This document shows, in pieces, positions 29,208 to 37,240 of a stretch of 64,000 nucleotides of DNA. The DNA is from Streptomyces sp. A0642 (GTDB lineage: Bacteria; Actinomycetota; Actinomycetes; Streptomycetales; Streptomycetaceae). The position numbers and the translations under genes were made by a program. Below the pieces are notes generated by a model that was not told the DNA's origin, did no database searches, and saw only the letters and a program-made list of their open reading frames with translations. Where the stretch lies: contig NZ_SSBL01000002.1 in NCBI RefSeq assembly GCF_004795105.1, forward strand, positions 124,001-188,000. Reading direction: 5' to 3'. How positions within the stretch are numbered: the stretch's first letter is position 1; the number at the start of each line of letters is the position of its first letter.

Positions 29208-29942
29208 GTGTTACGAACGACGCAGCAGCTCGGACGGCCGAGGCGCGTATGGGGGCGCGAGCACGCCCCCTCCTCCCCCGGCCCCGCTGCTCGCCGCCCC
29301 GGCCACCGGGGCCCGGTGACGAACCGCCCGGAGCGGACGCGCGTACCGCTGCTTCTCACGGTCGTCGCGGCCGTGCTGCTCACCGCCTGCTCGGGAGCCG
29401 ACTCCGACGCGGCCAAAGGCAGCACCACAGCGCCCGCGCCACCGACCCCGTCAGCGACCTCGTCCCCGCCTCCGTCCCCGTCCCCCTCTCCGAGCCCGAC
29501 GCCCACACCGACGACCGCCGCCGAGATCGCCGAGGCCGTCAAGGGGTGGTACGCGTACGGCGGCGAGACGGCGATGGTCAGCCTGATCAAGGAAACGGTG
29601 AAGGCCCAGTCGGGCCGGCCCCGTACCGATCTGCAGGTGGTGATCGTGGACTTCGAAGGCCTCATGGCCGCCCTCGACACAGCCCGGCTGTTCCGTTCCC
29701 TCCCCGACCCCAAGACCCGGACCGCCTGGACGGCCGCCATCGATCACCTGGAGGAGGGCGCACGCACGGTCCTCGATTCGGCGCCGGAGACCAGCCTGAT
29801 CCAGTCACCGGACGAGACCGCACAGGCGGCGCGGGGATGGCACACGTTCGACGAGGGGACCAAGAACCTCAAGGCGGCCCAGGCCCGGCTCGACCACGCC
29901 TTCGGCCTGAAGCCGTCCCCGGACCCGTGGGCTGCGGAGTGA
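29208..29942 (+). CDS. Putative lipoprotein, hypothetical
   Basis: From GTG 29208 the frame encodes 244 residues. An Arg-rich leader precedes a hydrophobic stretch and a lipobox LLTAC (Cys61), then a Pro/Ser/Thr linker and a helical domain with EAVKGWYAYGGETAM. AAGGGGGAG precedes the first GTG. A GTG at 29316 would give a lipoprotein of more usual signal length but has no ribosome binding site. The mature protein should sit on the outer face of the membrane. The family is not recognised. Confidence 0.65.
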   Translation: MLRTTQQLGRPRRVWGREHAPSSPGPAARRPGHRGPVTNRPERTRVPLLLTVVAAVLLTACSGADSDAAKGSTTAPAPPTPSATSSPPPSPSPSPSPTPTPTTAAEIAEAVKGWYAYGGETAMVSLIKETVKAQSGRPRTDLQVVIVDFEGLMAALDTARLFRSLPDPKTRTAWTAAIDHLEEGARTVLDSAPETSLIQSPDETAQAARGWHTFDEGTKNLKAAQARLDHAFGLKPSPDPWAAE

Positions 29943-29995
29943 CTTCGGGCGCTGCCCGCAGGTCCGCCGAGAGTCGCTGCCAACGGCCCTCCGGG

Positions 29996-30952
29996 TCACG
30001 TCGCCTCGTCCTCCCGCAGATCCGCCGGCGCGGCAATCCTGCGGCCACCCGAGAACCAGCCGTGCAGCGCGGCCAGAACGGCGCCGGTCACCAGCACCAC
30101 GGCCCCCACCGCCTGCAGGGCCTCGAAGGACTCCCCGAGGAACAGGGTGCTGCACAGGGTGTTGACGACCGGAACGGTGAACATCATCAAAGAGGCGGAC
30201 GCAGGCCCCACCGCCCCCACCCCCCGGTAGTACAGGAGATTGGCGACGGCTGCCGCGCCCAGAGCCAGATAGGCCACGTTCAGCCAGACACCGGCAGGCA
30301 ACGAAGTCCACTGGACTCCCGGCAGGTCCGGTGCGGCCAGCACGCCCAGCAGGACGGCACCCATGCAGGTGGCGTAGGCAGTGGCACGCAACGGGTCGAT
30401 ACCGGCCAGAACCCGGGGGCCGACAAGGGTGTATGCGGCCCAGCACCCCGCACTGAGCAGGAACAGCCCGTCTCCGGCGAGCCGCGACAGGCTCCCCTGC
30501 GTGCTGCCGCCCGCCCCGAGAAAGAAGACCACGGCTCCGGTCAGGCCCAGCAGGAGACCCGCCACCCGTAGGCCTGACGCGCGTTCCCGCCCGGTGAGCA
30601 ACAGGACAATGCTGGTGAGGACGGGGCTCATCACAGGAATGAGGATGCCCGCGTCCAGCGCCGGAGCGAGGGACAGGCCCCAGAAGAAGCAGGCGTTGTA
30701 CGCGAAGACCCCCAGTAGACCCGCTACTGCGGCGCGGCCTCGGGTGCGCGGTGTCGTCTTGGCCGTCCGGTCACCGACAAGCACCACCGCCGCCAGGAGC
30801 GCGACGGCTGCGCCGCCGAACCGCAGCAGGGCGGCCACCGAAGGCGGGAGGTGTTCGACCACCGACTTGGAACTGGAGAACGCTCCTCCCCACAGCAACA
30901 TGGTGATCGACAGCGAGAGGTACGGGCCGTTCAATGGACTCTGGGCTGGCAT
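29996..30952 (-). CDS. EamA/DMT family transporter
   Basis: This 318-residue protein has ten helices in two EamA repeats, starting SLSITMLLWGGAFSSSKSVVEHLPP, with the second half beginning near LAGDGLFLLSAGCWAAYTL. It is a probable metabolite or amino-acid exporter. ATG 30952 lies 66 bp from a divergent AraC-family gene that probably regulates it. No Shine-Dalgarno is evident. The longer open frame upstream is antisense to the AraC gene and rejected. Confidence 0.82.
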   Translation of the reverse strand: MPAQSPLNGPYLSLSITMLLWGGAFSSSKSVVEHLPPSVAALLRFGGAAVALLAAVVLVGDRTAKTTPRTRGRAAVAGLLGVFAYNACFFWGLSLAPALDAGILIPVMSPVLTSIVLLLTGRERASGLRVAGLLLGLTGAVVFFLGAGGSTQGSLSRLAGDGLFLLSAGCWAAYTLVGPRVLAGIDPLRATAYATCMGAVLLGVLAAPDLPGVQWTSLPAGVWLNVAYLALGAAAVANLLYYRGVGAVGPASASLMMFTVPVVNTLCSTLFLGESFEALQAVGAVVLVTGAVLAALHGWFSGGRRIAAPADLREDEAT

Positions 30953-31018
30953 GCGCCGAGTCTGGTCGGCGTCCCCTCGCCTCGTCTTGAACGCTGGTGC
31001 ACCGCGCATAATGCGTCC

Positions 31019-31855
31019 ATGGCCACGACCGACGGCTGGGTGCGCTACTGGCGGGACGCCGACCGCCCGGTGGAAGCCATGCACGCCCACTTCCTCGACC
31101 ACGTCTACCCGCCCCACAGCCACGACACCTACTCCTTCGGCATCACCGACGCGGGAGCCCAGCAGTTCCGTTGCCGAGGCGCCGCCCACACCAGCGGCGC
31201 CGGGATGGTCATGGCGTTCAACCCCGAGGACGTGCACGACGGCCGCGCTGCCGCCGAGCTCGGATACCGGTACCGCATCGTGCATCTCGGCCCTTCCGTC
31301 ATCCGCGACGTGATCGCCGACGCCACCGACGGCAGGTCCGGCGCGCTCCCTCTGTTCCCGCTCCCCGTCCTGAGTGACCACGCGCTCGCCGCCGCCCTCG
31401 GCCGCCTGCACGCCGCACTGGTCGGTACCACGGACCCACTGGTCCGAGACGAACGCCTGACCGCGGCCGTCACCGCCATGACCAGCCGGGGTGCGTCCAC
31501 CACGACACCTGCGGTGCTCCCGCAGACACCGACCGATCGCGCACGCCGCCAAGCAGCCCAACGAGCCAGGGCATTCCTGCACGACGCCTACCTGGAACCG
31601 ATTCCGGCGGAGCATCTGGCGGAGGCCGCCGGCTGCAGCCGGTTCACCCTCTACCGTTCCTTCCGCGCCGAGTTCGGCCTGGCACCCAGCGACTACCAGC
31701 GCCAGCTCCGCCTGCGCAGGGCGCGCTCACTGCTCAAGGCCGGCACCACCGCAGCCGATGCCGCCGCGGCCACCGGCTTCGCAGACCAGGCCCACCTCAG
31801 CCGCTGGTTCCAGCGGGTCTACGGCCTCACCCCCGGCGCCTTCCGCCGCGCCTGA
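31019..31855 (+). CDS. AraC family transcriptional regulator
   Basis: The 278-residue protein has an N-terminal cupin-like sensor (about 15-90; DHVYPPHSHDTYSFGITDAG) and a C-terminal double helix-turn-helix (about 180-278; ARAFLHDAYLEPIPAEHLAEAAGC ... TAADAAAATGFADQAHLSRWF). It is of the LysE/EamA-associated AraC group that activates a divergent exporter on ligand binding. ATG 31019 is preceded by CATAAT seven bases upstream and no Shine-Dalgarno, so a leaderless mRNA is possible, though no good -35 is seen. Confidence 0.87.
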   Translation: MATTDGWVRYWRDADRPVEAMHAHFLDHVYPPHSHDTYSFGITDAGAQQFRCRGAAHTSGAGMVMAFNPEDVHDGRAAAELGYRYRIVHLGPSVIRDVIADATDGRSGALPLFPLPVLSDHALAAALGRLHAALVGTTDPLVRDERLTAAVTAMTSRGASTTTPAVLPQTPTDRARRQAAQRARAFLHDAYLEPIPAEHLAEAAGCSRFTLYRSFRAEFGLAPSDYQRQLRLRRARSLLKAGTTAADAAAATGFADQAHLSRWFQRVYGLTPGAFRRA

Positions 31856-31968
31856 TCAGGCCGTAGCCCCACTGAAGGGCTGGCGCCTCCTGCGGAAGCT
31901 CCGCTGCAGCGCGAACCGCATCGCCCGACCACGGGGCGGGCGGGGACCGGTGAGGGGGCCGCCCTGAG

Positions 31969-32769
31969 TCAGGCAGCCACGGCGCGGTGATCGGCCCACG
32001 CTCGGGCGGCCTCGGTCAGGGCGTTCCGGTGAGGCATTGGGCTGATTCGCTCCCTGCTCTCCCACACCGCAAGAAGGGTCCGGGCAAACGTGCTCACCGC
32101 TCGGTCCGACGCGGCCGCGTAGGCGGGGACGAGGCGGGCAACGGCCTCGGCCTGGTCAGCGGTATGCCCGGCGTGGATGAGCCGCGGCACGGTGAACGCG
32201 GTATCCGCCCAGGCGGGAGCCGGGCAGGCGAGGGCCCAGTCGACGAGGTGCAGCCCGGCAGGGGTGCAGATCATATTGAGCGCCGACATGTCCGTGTGCG
32301 CGAGGGTGTGCCCGACCAGGTCCTCCGCCCGGCCGCTGGGTACATGATCACCCCATCGGGCAAGGAGGGGCTTCTTTTTCACCACCGCCGGCCAAGGGAT
32401 TCTGGACGTGCCGAGCAGGGTGTCGACCAGGTCGGGAAGGTCCGGTGAGCCTGGTGAGAGGTCGGGGTGCGGGCCGTGCAGGAAGGCGTACCCGTACAGC
32501 AGCCATCCGCCGGCCTCGACCTCCCACAGCAGGGCCGGTGCAAGCACTGCGTTTTCCGTCACCGCGGCCTCGGCCCGGTACATCCAGGCGGTGGGAGCGT
32601 CCGCGTGTGTTCCCTTGACGAAGACCGGACCGCGAGGTGTGCGCAGAGTGCAGGCGAGCGGGGACATGATCCCCTCGGTTGCCGTGTCGGCGCCCTCCAC
32701 AAGACCCGTGCGGGCGGCGACTGCCCGCCGCGTCGCGAGGGGCAGCTCTTCCCAGGCTGTGCGGTGCAA
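31969..32769 (-). CDS. Aminoglycoside phosphotransferase-like (APH fold) kinase
   Basis: This 266-residue protein has the APH/choline-kinase signature: N-lobe Lys in GPVFVKGTHAD, catalytic loop HTDMSALNM (Asp as base) and metal-binding LVDWALACPAPAW. The substrate is unknown; such proteins phosphorylate sugars, antibiotics or homoserine-like metabolites. The start is TTG 32769, supported by GGGAGG nine bases upstream. The Gly-rich N-lobe loop is short. Confidence 0.78.
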   Translation of the reverse strand: MHRTAWEELPLATRRAVAARTGLVEGADTATEGIMSPLACTLRTPRGPVFVKGTHADAPTAWMYRAEAAVTENAVLAPALLWEVEAGGWLLYGYAFLHGPHPDLSPGSPDLPDLVDTLLGTSRIPWPAVVKKKPLLARWGDHVPSGRAEDLVGHTLAHTDMSALNMICTPAGLHLVDWALACPAPAWADTAFTVPRLIHAGHTADQAEAVARLVPAYAAASDRAVSTFARTLLAVWESRERISPMPHRNALTEAARAWADHRAVAA

Positions 32770-32850
32770 GGTGTTGGTCCTCCCGAACAGGTGCGGCCCC
32801 CGGCCAGGCCACAGCGTGGCACAGGGCGGGGGCCGTCGTGGGGCGGACGC

Positions 32851-33330
32851 TCAGATGGCCTGAGGGGTGTTGCGCTTGGGGCTGTTATGGCAGTTCGCGT
32901 GGCATTGCGAGCAGTCAGCGATGTCGAGCTCGGGCCAGAACTCCAGGTCGACGCCGTACCCCGACGTGATGATCGCCTCGACGGTACGGGAGCGCAACGC
33001 CTTCCCGCCGCCGTGTTCTTCCTTGTCGAGGAATCCGGGTTGGTGGTCGACGAACTTGCCGAGGCGGTTGGTGCAGAACTCCCGGTACGCCTTCGTGTGG
33101 AGAAGGAAGGCGTGCCAGAAGTCGTCCACCACCGGGGACGGACTCACGGGGGCGGGGCTGCTGACCCCGGCTGCGAGAAACGCGAGCATCTGGCCGACGC
33201 CGCGTTGGGCGAACTCGGCCGTCATCTCGGGGAACTTGTCGAGCATGTTCGCCACGATGATCCCGCGCATCTCCTGGTCGAGGAGTGCTGCCGCGTCGGT
33301 TACGGGCGGTGTCTGCGGTGTGGTGGTCAT
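32851..33330 (-). CDS. Glycine-rich-domain-like protein with C-terminal Cys motif
   Basis: This 159-residue protein has the WHxFLLHTxxYxxFC signature (Trp72, His73, Cys86) followed by GKFVDHQPGF, as in plant-like glycine-rich domain (DUF1399-type) proteins common in actinobacteria. The C-terminal region adds DCSQCHANCH (Cys140, Cys143, Cys147) that could bind a metal. The function is unknown. A strong AGGAGGAATT precedes ATG 33330. It begins an accessory stretch with small Cys-containing genes. Confidence 0.65.
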   Translation of the reverse strand: MTTTPQTPPVTDAAALLDQEMRGIIVANMLDKFPEMTAEFAQRGVGQMLAFLAAGVSSPAPVSPSPVVDDFWHAFLLHTKAYREFCTNRLGKFVDHQPGFLDKEEHGGGKALRSRTVEAIITSGYGVDLEFWPELDIADCSQCHANCHNSPKRNTPQAI

Positions 33331-33410
33331 GGCAATTCCTCCTGCGCGTTGGTGGTGCGACGGACTTGCGGGCCCGTTACTGGGCGACGGGGTACACCGG
33401 CGGACGGGAG

Positions 33411-33626
33411 TCAGGGGGTGGTGCTCGCGCAGCAGGGTCCGGCCCATGCCTCGGTGTCGAGGTTGTGGGCGCCGAGCTGATCGCGGATGATTCCGGCGCT
33501 GACCGCGCCGGAGGTGAGCGGACACCGGCACCAGATGCAGGCGCGGCCCGCCGACTGGTCCCAGGTGAGTTCGCCCGGCGCCGGGAGCGGGCGGGGCGGG
33601 GCGCTCACCTCGGCGGGGGCGCGCAT
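33411..33626 (-). CDS. Small zinc-ribbon-like protein
   Basis: This 71-residue protein carries CIWCRCPLTSGAV and a closing GPCC, the spacing of a zinc ribbon or treble-clef knuckle (Cys pairs near residues 30-33 and 65-66). It resembles small proteins that accompany DUF5753 regulators in Streptomyces. A GTG at 33635 is an alternative start. Its 5' end overlaps the 48-residue gene upstream by 22 bp, implying translational coupling. Confidence 0.55.
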   Translation of the reverse strand: MRAPAEVSAPPRPLPAPGELTWDQSAGRACIWCRCPLTSGAVSAGIIRDQLGAHNLDTEAWAGPCCASTTP

Positions 33627-33751
33627 CGCGGGCACTGGCAGTCAGGGAAGGCGGACGTGTCGTCCACGGTCTCCGCAGGTACGACCTCGGCCTCTGGGCG
33701 TAGGACGCGAGTCAGGCCCTGCCGGTCGACCTCGTACACCTTGATGGTCAT
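33605..33751 (-). CDS. Very small Cys-rich protein (48 residues)
   Basis: ATG 33751 opens MTIKVYEVDRQGLTRVLRPE and ends FPDCQCPRCAPPPR. The three Cys in DCQCPRC suggest a metal knuckle or disulfide. It is too short for standard gene calls but has strong codon bias, GGGGG upstream, and overlaps the next small Cys gene. The pattern is familiar from Streptomyces loci around WhiJ-type regulators. The function is unknown. Confidence 0.5.
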   Translation of the reverse strand: MTIKVYEVDRQGLTRVLRPEAEVVPAETVDDTSAFPDCQCPRCAPPPR

Positions 33752-33810
33752 CGTCACGGGTATGCCCCCCGCCGTCGGTCGGTGAATATCGCTGACCGTA
33801 GAGAGCCGAT

Positions 33811-33937
33811 GTGCACGTCAGCCACTCGTGTGCAGAAGTGTGCGCGCACACCGCCCGCGTGGGTGGTTGGCGACTTCGCACCCTTGACCGCCCGATCGTG
33901 CTGCACGAAGGTGTTGCACACAGCTGCACACCCTGTG
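33811..33937. promoter_or_regulatory. Operator array in a divergent promoter (GTGTGCA / TGCACAC)
   Basis: Between the small Cys genes and the DUF6879/DUF5753 genes lie a TGCACG...CGTGTGCA inverted pair (33812-33834), a perfect 14-bp palindrome GTGTGCGCGCACAC (33838-33851) and TGCACACAGCTGCACAC (33915-33931). The density of one motif in about 120 bp suggests binding by the locus regulator. Confidence 0.5.
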
Positions 33938-33950
33938 GGCGGAGGCCGGC

Positions 33951-34211
33951 ATGTCGTTACTGTTCATCGGGATCGACCCCAACACCGGAGACCACGAGAG
34001 TCCCACCGTGTGGGTCGACCAGGACAAGCAGGAGCTCGTGTTCCAGGGATGGAAGCCGGGCCCCGAAATCGAAGCGGAGGCAGCAGCCTTCACCGTGCCC
34101 GGCCACGCCGTCGGCATCCCGGAGAACGAGGCCGTGATCCGTATCCCCGCCAGGATGGTGCACATGATCAGGGAGGCGTGCGATGCCGTCGAACGTGCTG
34201 ACATTCCCTGA
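33951..34211 (+). CDS. Small hypothetical protein of a WhiJ-type locus
   Basis: This 86-residue acidic protein, MSLLFIGIDPNTGDHESPTVWV onward, is not assigned to a family. It looks soluble and mainly beta. GGAGG precedes the ATG. Its 3' end overlaps the DUF6879 start by 29 bp, so the two are coupled and cotranscribed with the DUF5753 regulator. Confidence 0.65.
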   Translation: MSLLFIGIDPNTGDHESPTVWVDQDKQELVFQGWKPGPEIEAEAAAFTVPGHAVGIPENEAVIRIPARMVHMIREACDAVERADIP

Positions 34212-34710
34212 CCTGCTCGCCCGCTGCACCAGCACCGCTGTTCACCTTGAGATGCGCGACGCCTACGCCGTCGACTACGAGGCAGGCCCGTTCGCCGACT
34301 GGCGCGCCGGCTTCCGCCACGACCCCGACGACCGCGCGTCCTGGTGGAGGCCGTGGCTCGACCTCATCACCGAGACCGTGAGCCGCGGCGTCACCGTGCG
34401 CCGGGCACGAATCGTGTCCGAGCCGGTCAGCGAGTACATCCAGTACGAGCACTCCGGCACCTTCACGAACATCGCTGCCGGGGAACAGGTCCGCTGGCTG
34501 CCCCGCCGCCAGGCCTCGGACCTCGCCCTGCCCGGCAACGACTACTGGGTGTTCGACGGGCAGCTCGTCCAGTGGAACCACTTCGCCGGCGACGGCTCGT
34601 CGCAGGGGCCGGAGCTCACCGACAGCCCGCGCGCGGTGAAGCTGTGCGCGGACGCCTTCGAGGCTGTGTGGGAGCGGGCAATACCGCACGACCAGTACAA
34701 GATCCGCTAG
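34183..34710 (+). CDS. DUF6879 family protein
   Basis: This 175-residue soluble protein has the DUF6879 blocks HLEMRDAYAVDYEAGPFADW, GVTVRRARIVSEPVSEYIQYEH and DYWVFDG...WNHFAGDG. DUF6879 genes regularly lie beside DUF5753 helix-turn-helix genes in Streptomyces and are assumed to be effectors or partners of these developmental-type regulators. It overlaps the gene before it and is followed by the regulator after 24 bp. Confidence 0.8.
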   Translation: MPSNVLTFPDLLARCTSTAVHLEMRDAYAVDYEAGPFADWRAGFRHDPDDRASWWRPWLDLITETVSRGVTVRRARIVSEPVSEYIQYEHSGTFTNIAAGEQVRWLPRRQASDLALPGNDYWVFDGQLVQWNHFAGDGSSQGPELTDSPRAVKLCADAFEAVWERAIPHDQYKIR

Positions 34711-34734
34711 CAGGACGCACGGACAGGCCGGCCC

Positions 34735-35586
34735 ATGACCATCTCCCCATCCTCATCCGGCCAGGCCGCCCGCGAAGTCGTCGCCCGCCGGCTGCGGGAC
34801 CTGCGTAAGGGGGCAGGGCTCACGGTCGTGGAGCTGGCCGGCGGGTGCGGGTGGCATCACGCGAAGACCTCGCGCATCGAGAACGCCCGCACCGCCCCGT
34901 CCGCCACCGACATCCGGCTGTGGTGTCGCGCCCTCGGCGCGGACGACCAGGCCGAAGACCTCATCGCGCAGTCCTTGCACGCCGAGTCGATGTACACCGA
35001 GTGGCGGCACCATGTCCGCAACGGGCTCAAGCAGCTGCAGGACAGTGCGGTCACGTTCTTCCACCAGACCCAGATGTTCCGCGTCTACTCATCGTCGCTC
35101 GTCCCCGGTCTCCTGCAGACCGAAGGGTACGCGGCGGCCGTGCTCGGCATGAGCGCCCGCTTCCGTGAGCTTCCCGTCGACGACAGCGCGGACGCGGCCC
35201 GGGCCCGCGTCGAGCGATCCCGCATCATTCATGAGCGCGGCCGCCGCTTCGTGCTCCTCATCGAGGAGGCCGTGCTGCGGTACCGGATCGGCAGCCCGGA
35301 CGCGATGGCCGCCCAGCTCGGCTACCTGCTCACGGCGGGCGCCCTCCCGGCTGTGTCACTCGGCGTCATCCCGACGACCGCAGTCCGCGGGCAGTGGCCG
35401 CGCGAAACGTTCCACGTCTACGACGACGCGCTAGTTTCCGTGGAACTGGTGTCCGCGCAGGTCCGGATCACCCAACCCAGCGAGATCACCCTGTACGTGC
35501 GGGCGTTCGAGCAGATGCGCCAGACCGCCGTGTACGGGGCCGACGCGCGAGCTCTGATCGTCAAAGCCATCGACGCGCTCGGTTGA
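34735..35586 (+). CDS. WhiJ-type helix-turn-helix regulator with DUF5753 domain
   Basis: The 283-residue protein has an XRE-type DNA-binding domain (about 17-70: LRDLRKGAGLTVVELAGGCGWHHAKTSRIENAR) and a DUF5753 domain (about 95-275: FRVYSSSLVPGLLQTEGYAAAVL ... LIEEAVLRYRIG). Paralogues such as WhiJ act in Streptomyces development and antibiotic control with small partner proteins. It probably binds the repeat array upstream of its own operon. Confidence 0.88.
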   Translation: MTISPSSSGQAAREVVARRLRDLRKGAGLTVVELAGGCGWHHAKTSRIENARTAPSATDIRLWCRALGADDQAEDLIAQSLHAESMYTEWRHHVRNGLKQLQDSAVTFFHQTQMFRVYSSSLVPGLLQTEGYAAAVLGMSARFRELPVDDSADAARARVERSRIIHERGRRFVLLIEEAVLRYRIGSPDAMAAQLGYLLTAGALPAVSLGVIPTTAVRGQWPRETFHVYDDALVSVELVSAQVRITQPSEITLYVRAFEQMRQTAVYGADARALIVKAIDALG

Positions 35587-35730
35587 CCTGGAACGCGCAA
35601 AGATGGTAGTCCGTGGCCGGGGGCACCCACCGCCCCTGCGAGGCGCCTTGAAGCCGAAGGACGCGTTTTCCACTCACTGGTCCCGCAATTGAGCACCGCA
35701 CCTGAAGGACTGCCGTCACCTACGACCGTC

Positions 35731-35762
35731 AACGCCCCCGCAGCGGCTCGCTGGGGGGCGTT
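35731..35762. terminator. Terminator, probably the original terminator of tRNA-Val
   Basis: AACGCCCCC and GGGGGCGTT form a 9-bp stem. It follows the regulator gene on the plus strand and, on the minus strand, lies directly beyond the displaced tRNA 3' half, where the native tRNA terminator would be. Confidence 0.55.
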
Positions 35763-35766
35763 CTGG

Positions 35767-35812
35767 CTGGTGGGCGCGGACGGTTTCGAACCGCCGACAT
35801 CTGCTTTGTAAG
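35767..35812. repeat. Attachment-site copy: displaced 3' end of tRNA-Val (att)
   Basis: These 46 bp are identical to 39189-39234, the 3' part (anticodon loop to CCA) of the intact tRNA-Val. Downstream the sequence diverges at once, so this is not a whole tRNA. It marks one boundary of an integrated element. Confidence 0.85.
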
Positions 35813-35834
35813 CTTGGCGCCCGCAGCTGACCCC

Positions 35835-36239
35835 TCATCGCAGCTCACCGCCTCTGTGCGCTACGACGGCTGTCACCAGGTAGCCCGCGAACCTGACGCC
35901 CGGCCTGGCCTTCGCCCACCTGTCCGCCTGCTCGACCGGCGCCAGGACGGTCGTCCCCGGAACCGGGTAGTTCACCTTGTCCGTGGCACCGGGGGGCACC
36001 CCGTAACGGCAGTGCACCTCGACGATCGACACCACTTCCGCTGAGGTGAGCGCGTGCCCCTCGTCCTGGCCGTGGTGCTCCTCGCAAAAGTCGATCTCAT
36101 CCGCACGTTGGCTACCGACGATGTCGGCGTAGTCCGCCGGATCGACCTCCAGCAGCGTCCACGAGACAACGTCCCCGGACGTGAAACTCCCTCCGCAGCA
36201 CTGCATCTGCCACCCATCGACCCAAATCGTCAACGTCAT
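35835..36239 (-). CDS. DUF6578 family protein
   Basis: This 134-residue protein, MTLTIWVDGWQMQCCGGSF onward, matches the DUF6578 opening (Trp-Gln-Met-x-Cys-Cys-Gly). A middle block DEIDFCEEHHGQDEGH adds Cys and His that could form a metal site with the CC pair. The function is unknown; it occurs in variable regions of Streptomyces. A frameshifted copy lies about 880 bp away. ATG 36239 is set by this motif; the frame extends upstream to 36305. Confidence 0.7.
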   Translation of the reverse strand: MTLTIWVDGWQMQCCGGSFTSGDVVSWTLLEVDPADYADIVGSQRADEIDFCEEHHGQDEGHALTSAEVVSIVEVHCRYGVPPGATDKVNYPVPGTTVLAPVEQADRWAKARPGVRFAGYLVTAVVAHRGGELR

Positions 36240-36310
36240 GGCGCCATTGTCCGCCGAGCGACCCACGCTCAAGAGGGCCTGGAGCGGAACTACCGGCGGC
36301 GGCAATATCG

Positions 36311-36496
36311 TCAGCGAGAGATGTCAGGCCGGTCCGGGGCTTGCCGCCCTTCGACGGCCGGCTCTTCGCTTTCCAGAGCCGCGATGGCGCGCCGACGCCA
36401 CCTGACGGTCAGCACCGTGGCGACCACACCTGCGAGTAGGGCCATGACGACGCTTCCCCCCACCACGCCGGCAATCGCGTACCCAAGTGTCTCCAA
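36311..36496 (-). CDS. Small single-helix membrane protein
   Basis: This 61-residue protein has one membrane helix (residues 5-31, LGYAIAGVVGGSVVMALLAG onward), a basic stop-transfer RWRRR and an acidic tail. No family is recognised. It lies 7 bp after the next upstream gene on the minus strand and may be coupled to it. Confidence 0.45.
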   Translation of the reverse strand: METLGYAIAGVVGGSVVMALLAGVVATVLTVRWRRRAIAALESEEPAVEGRQAPDRPDISR

Positions 36497-36502
36497 AGTC
36501 CT

Positions 36503-36772
36503 TCACGCTCCCGCTTCGTCGTCCTCGTCGCTGCCCACGGTCTCCAACAAACGCCGCCTCGCCCGCTCCAGGCGGTCGGCGTAGTCAGGCATGAACACCT
36601 CGGACAGAGTCGTCTCCAACGTTCCGGACATCGCGTAGATCCCCGGCCAGACCGCTCGGTCCGGCACGATGGCGTCCAGCTTGTCGGACTGCATCATGAC
36701 TTGATACAGCCAGTCAGACAGGACGAAGGCTTGGTCACGCGTGAGCTTGATGATCACTGGTTCTTCGTCCAC
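36503..36772 (-). CDS. Hypothetical acidic protein
   Basis: This 89-residue soluble protein, IIKLTRDQAFVLSDWLYQVM onward, is predicted helical with a Glu/Asp-rich tail. It looks like a small conserved Streptomyces protein, possibly an immunity-type partner given the SUKH and DUF6193 genes nearby, but no family could be assigned. Confidence 0.55.
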   Translation of the reverse strand: MDEEPVIIKLTRDQAFVLSDWLYQVMMQSDKLDAIVPDRAVWPGIYAMSGTLETTLSEVFMPDYADRLERARRRLLETVGSDEDDEAGA

Positions 36773-36843
36773 ATGGTGACCGTACAGCCGAGGCCAAAAG
36801 AGCAGCTGGGGACTTACGCCGCCGGGGCTCGGGCCGGGTGTCG

Positions 36844-37114
36844 TAGTTCACCTTGTCCGTGGCACCCGGGGCACCCCGTAACGGCAGTGCACCTCGACGA
36901 TCGACACCACTTCCGCTGAGGTGAGTGCGCGCCCCTCGCCCTGGCCGTGGCGCTCCTCGCAAAAGTCGATCTCATCCGCACGTTCGCTACCGACGACGTC
37001 GGCGTAGTCCTCCGGATCGGCCTCCAACAGCGTCCGCGAGACAACACCCCCAGGCGCGAAGGCATCTCCGCAGCACTGCATCTGCCAGTCATCGACCAAG
37101 ATCGTCAACGCCAT
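36844..37114 (-). pseudogene. Truncated, frameshifted DUF6578 copy
   Basis: The sequence from ATG 37114 closely matches the gene at 35835-36239 (MALTILVDDWQMQCCGDAF, then DEIDFCEERHGQGEG) at both DNA and protein level. A lost base in the run ggggggc/cggggc shifts the frame after HCRYGVP, and similarity stops at the codons for DKVNY. About 45 C-terminal residues are missing. Confidence 0.75.
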
Positions 37115-37240
37115 GACGCCGTTGTCCACCGCAGGCGGCTGCTCACAACTGCTATCACCAGCCTCCTACGAACGCCACCGTGCACAGTCAGTGATGCCGG
37201 GCGCATCGTGGGCCTCCCAGGCGGTCACTAATCTGTTCGC

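Noticed and set aside
33605..33751. RiPP precursor peptide
   Set aside because: There are no modification enzymes, protease or leader/core pattern nearby, and the Cys spacing fits metal knuckles better.
35768..35840. Second tRNA-Val gene
   Set aside because: Only the 3' half is present; the 5' acceptor and D arms are missing, so it is an att remnant.
36848..37129. Independent new small gene
   Set aside because: It is a frameshifted copy of the DUF6578 gene at 35835.
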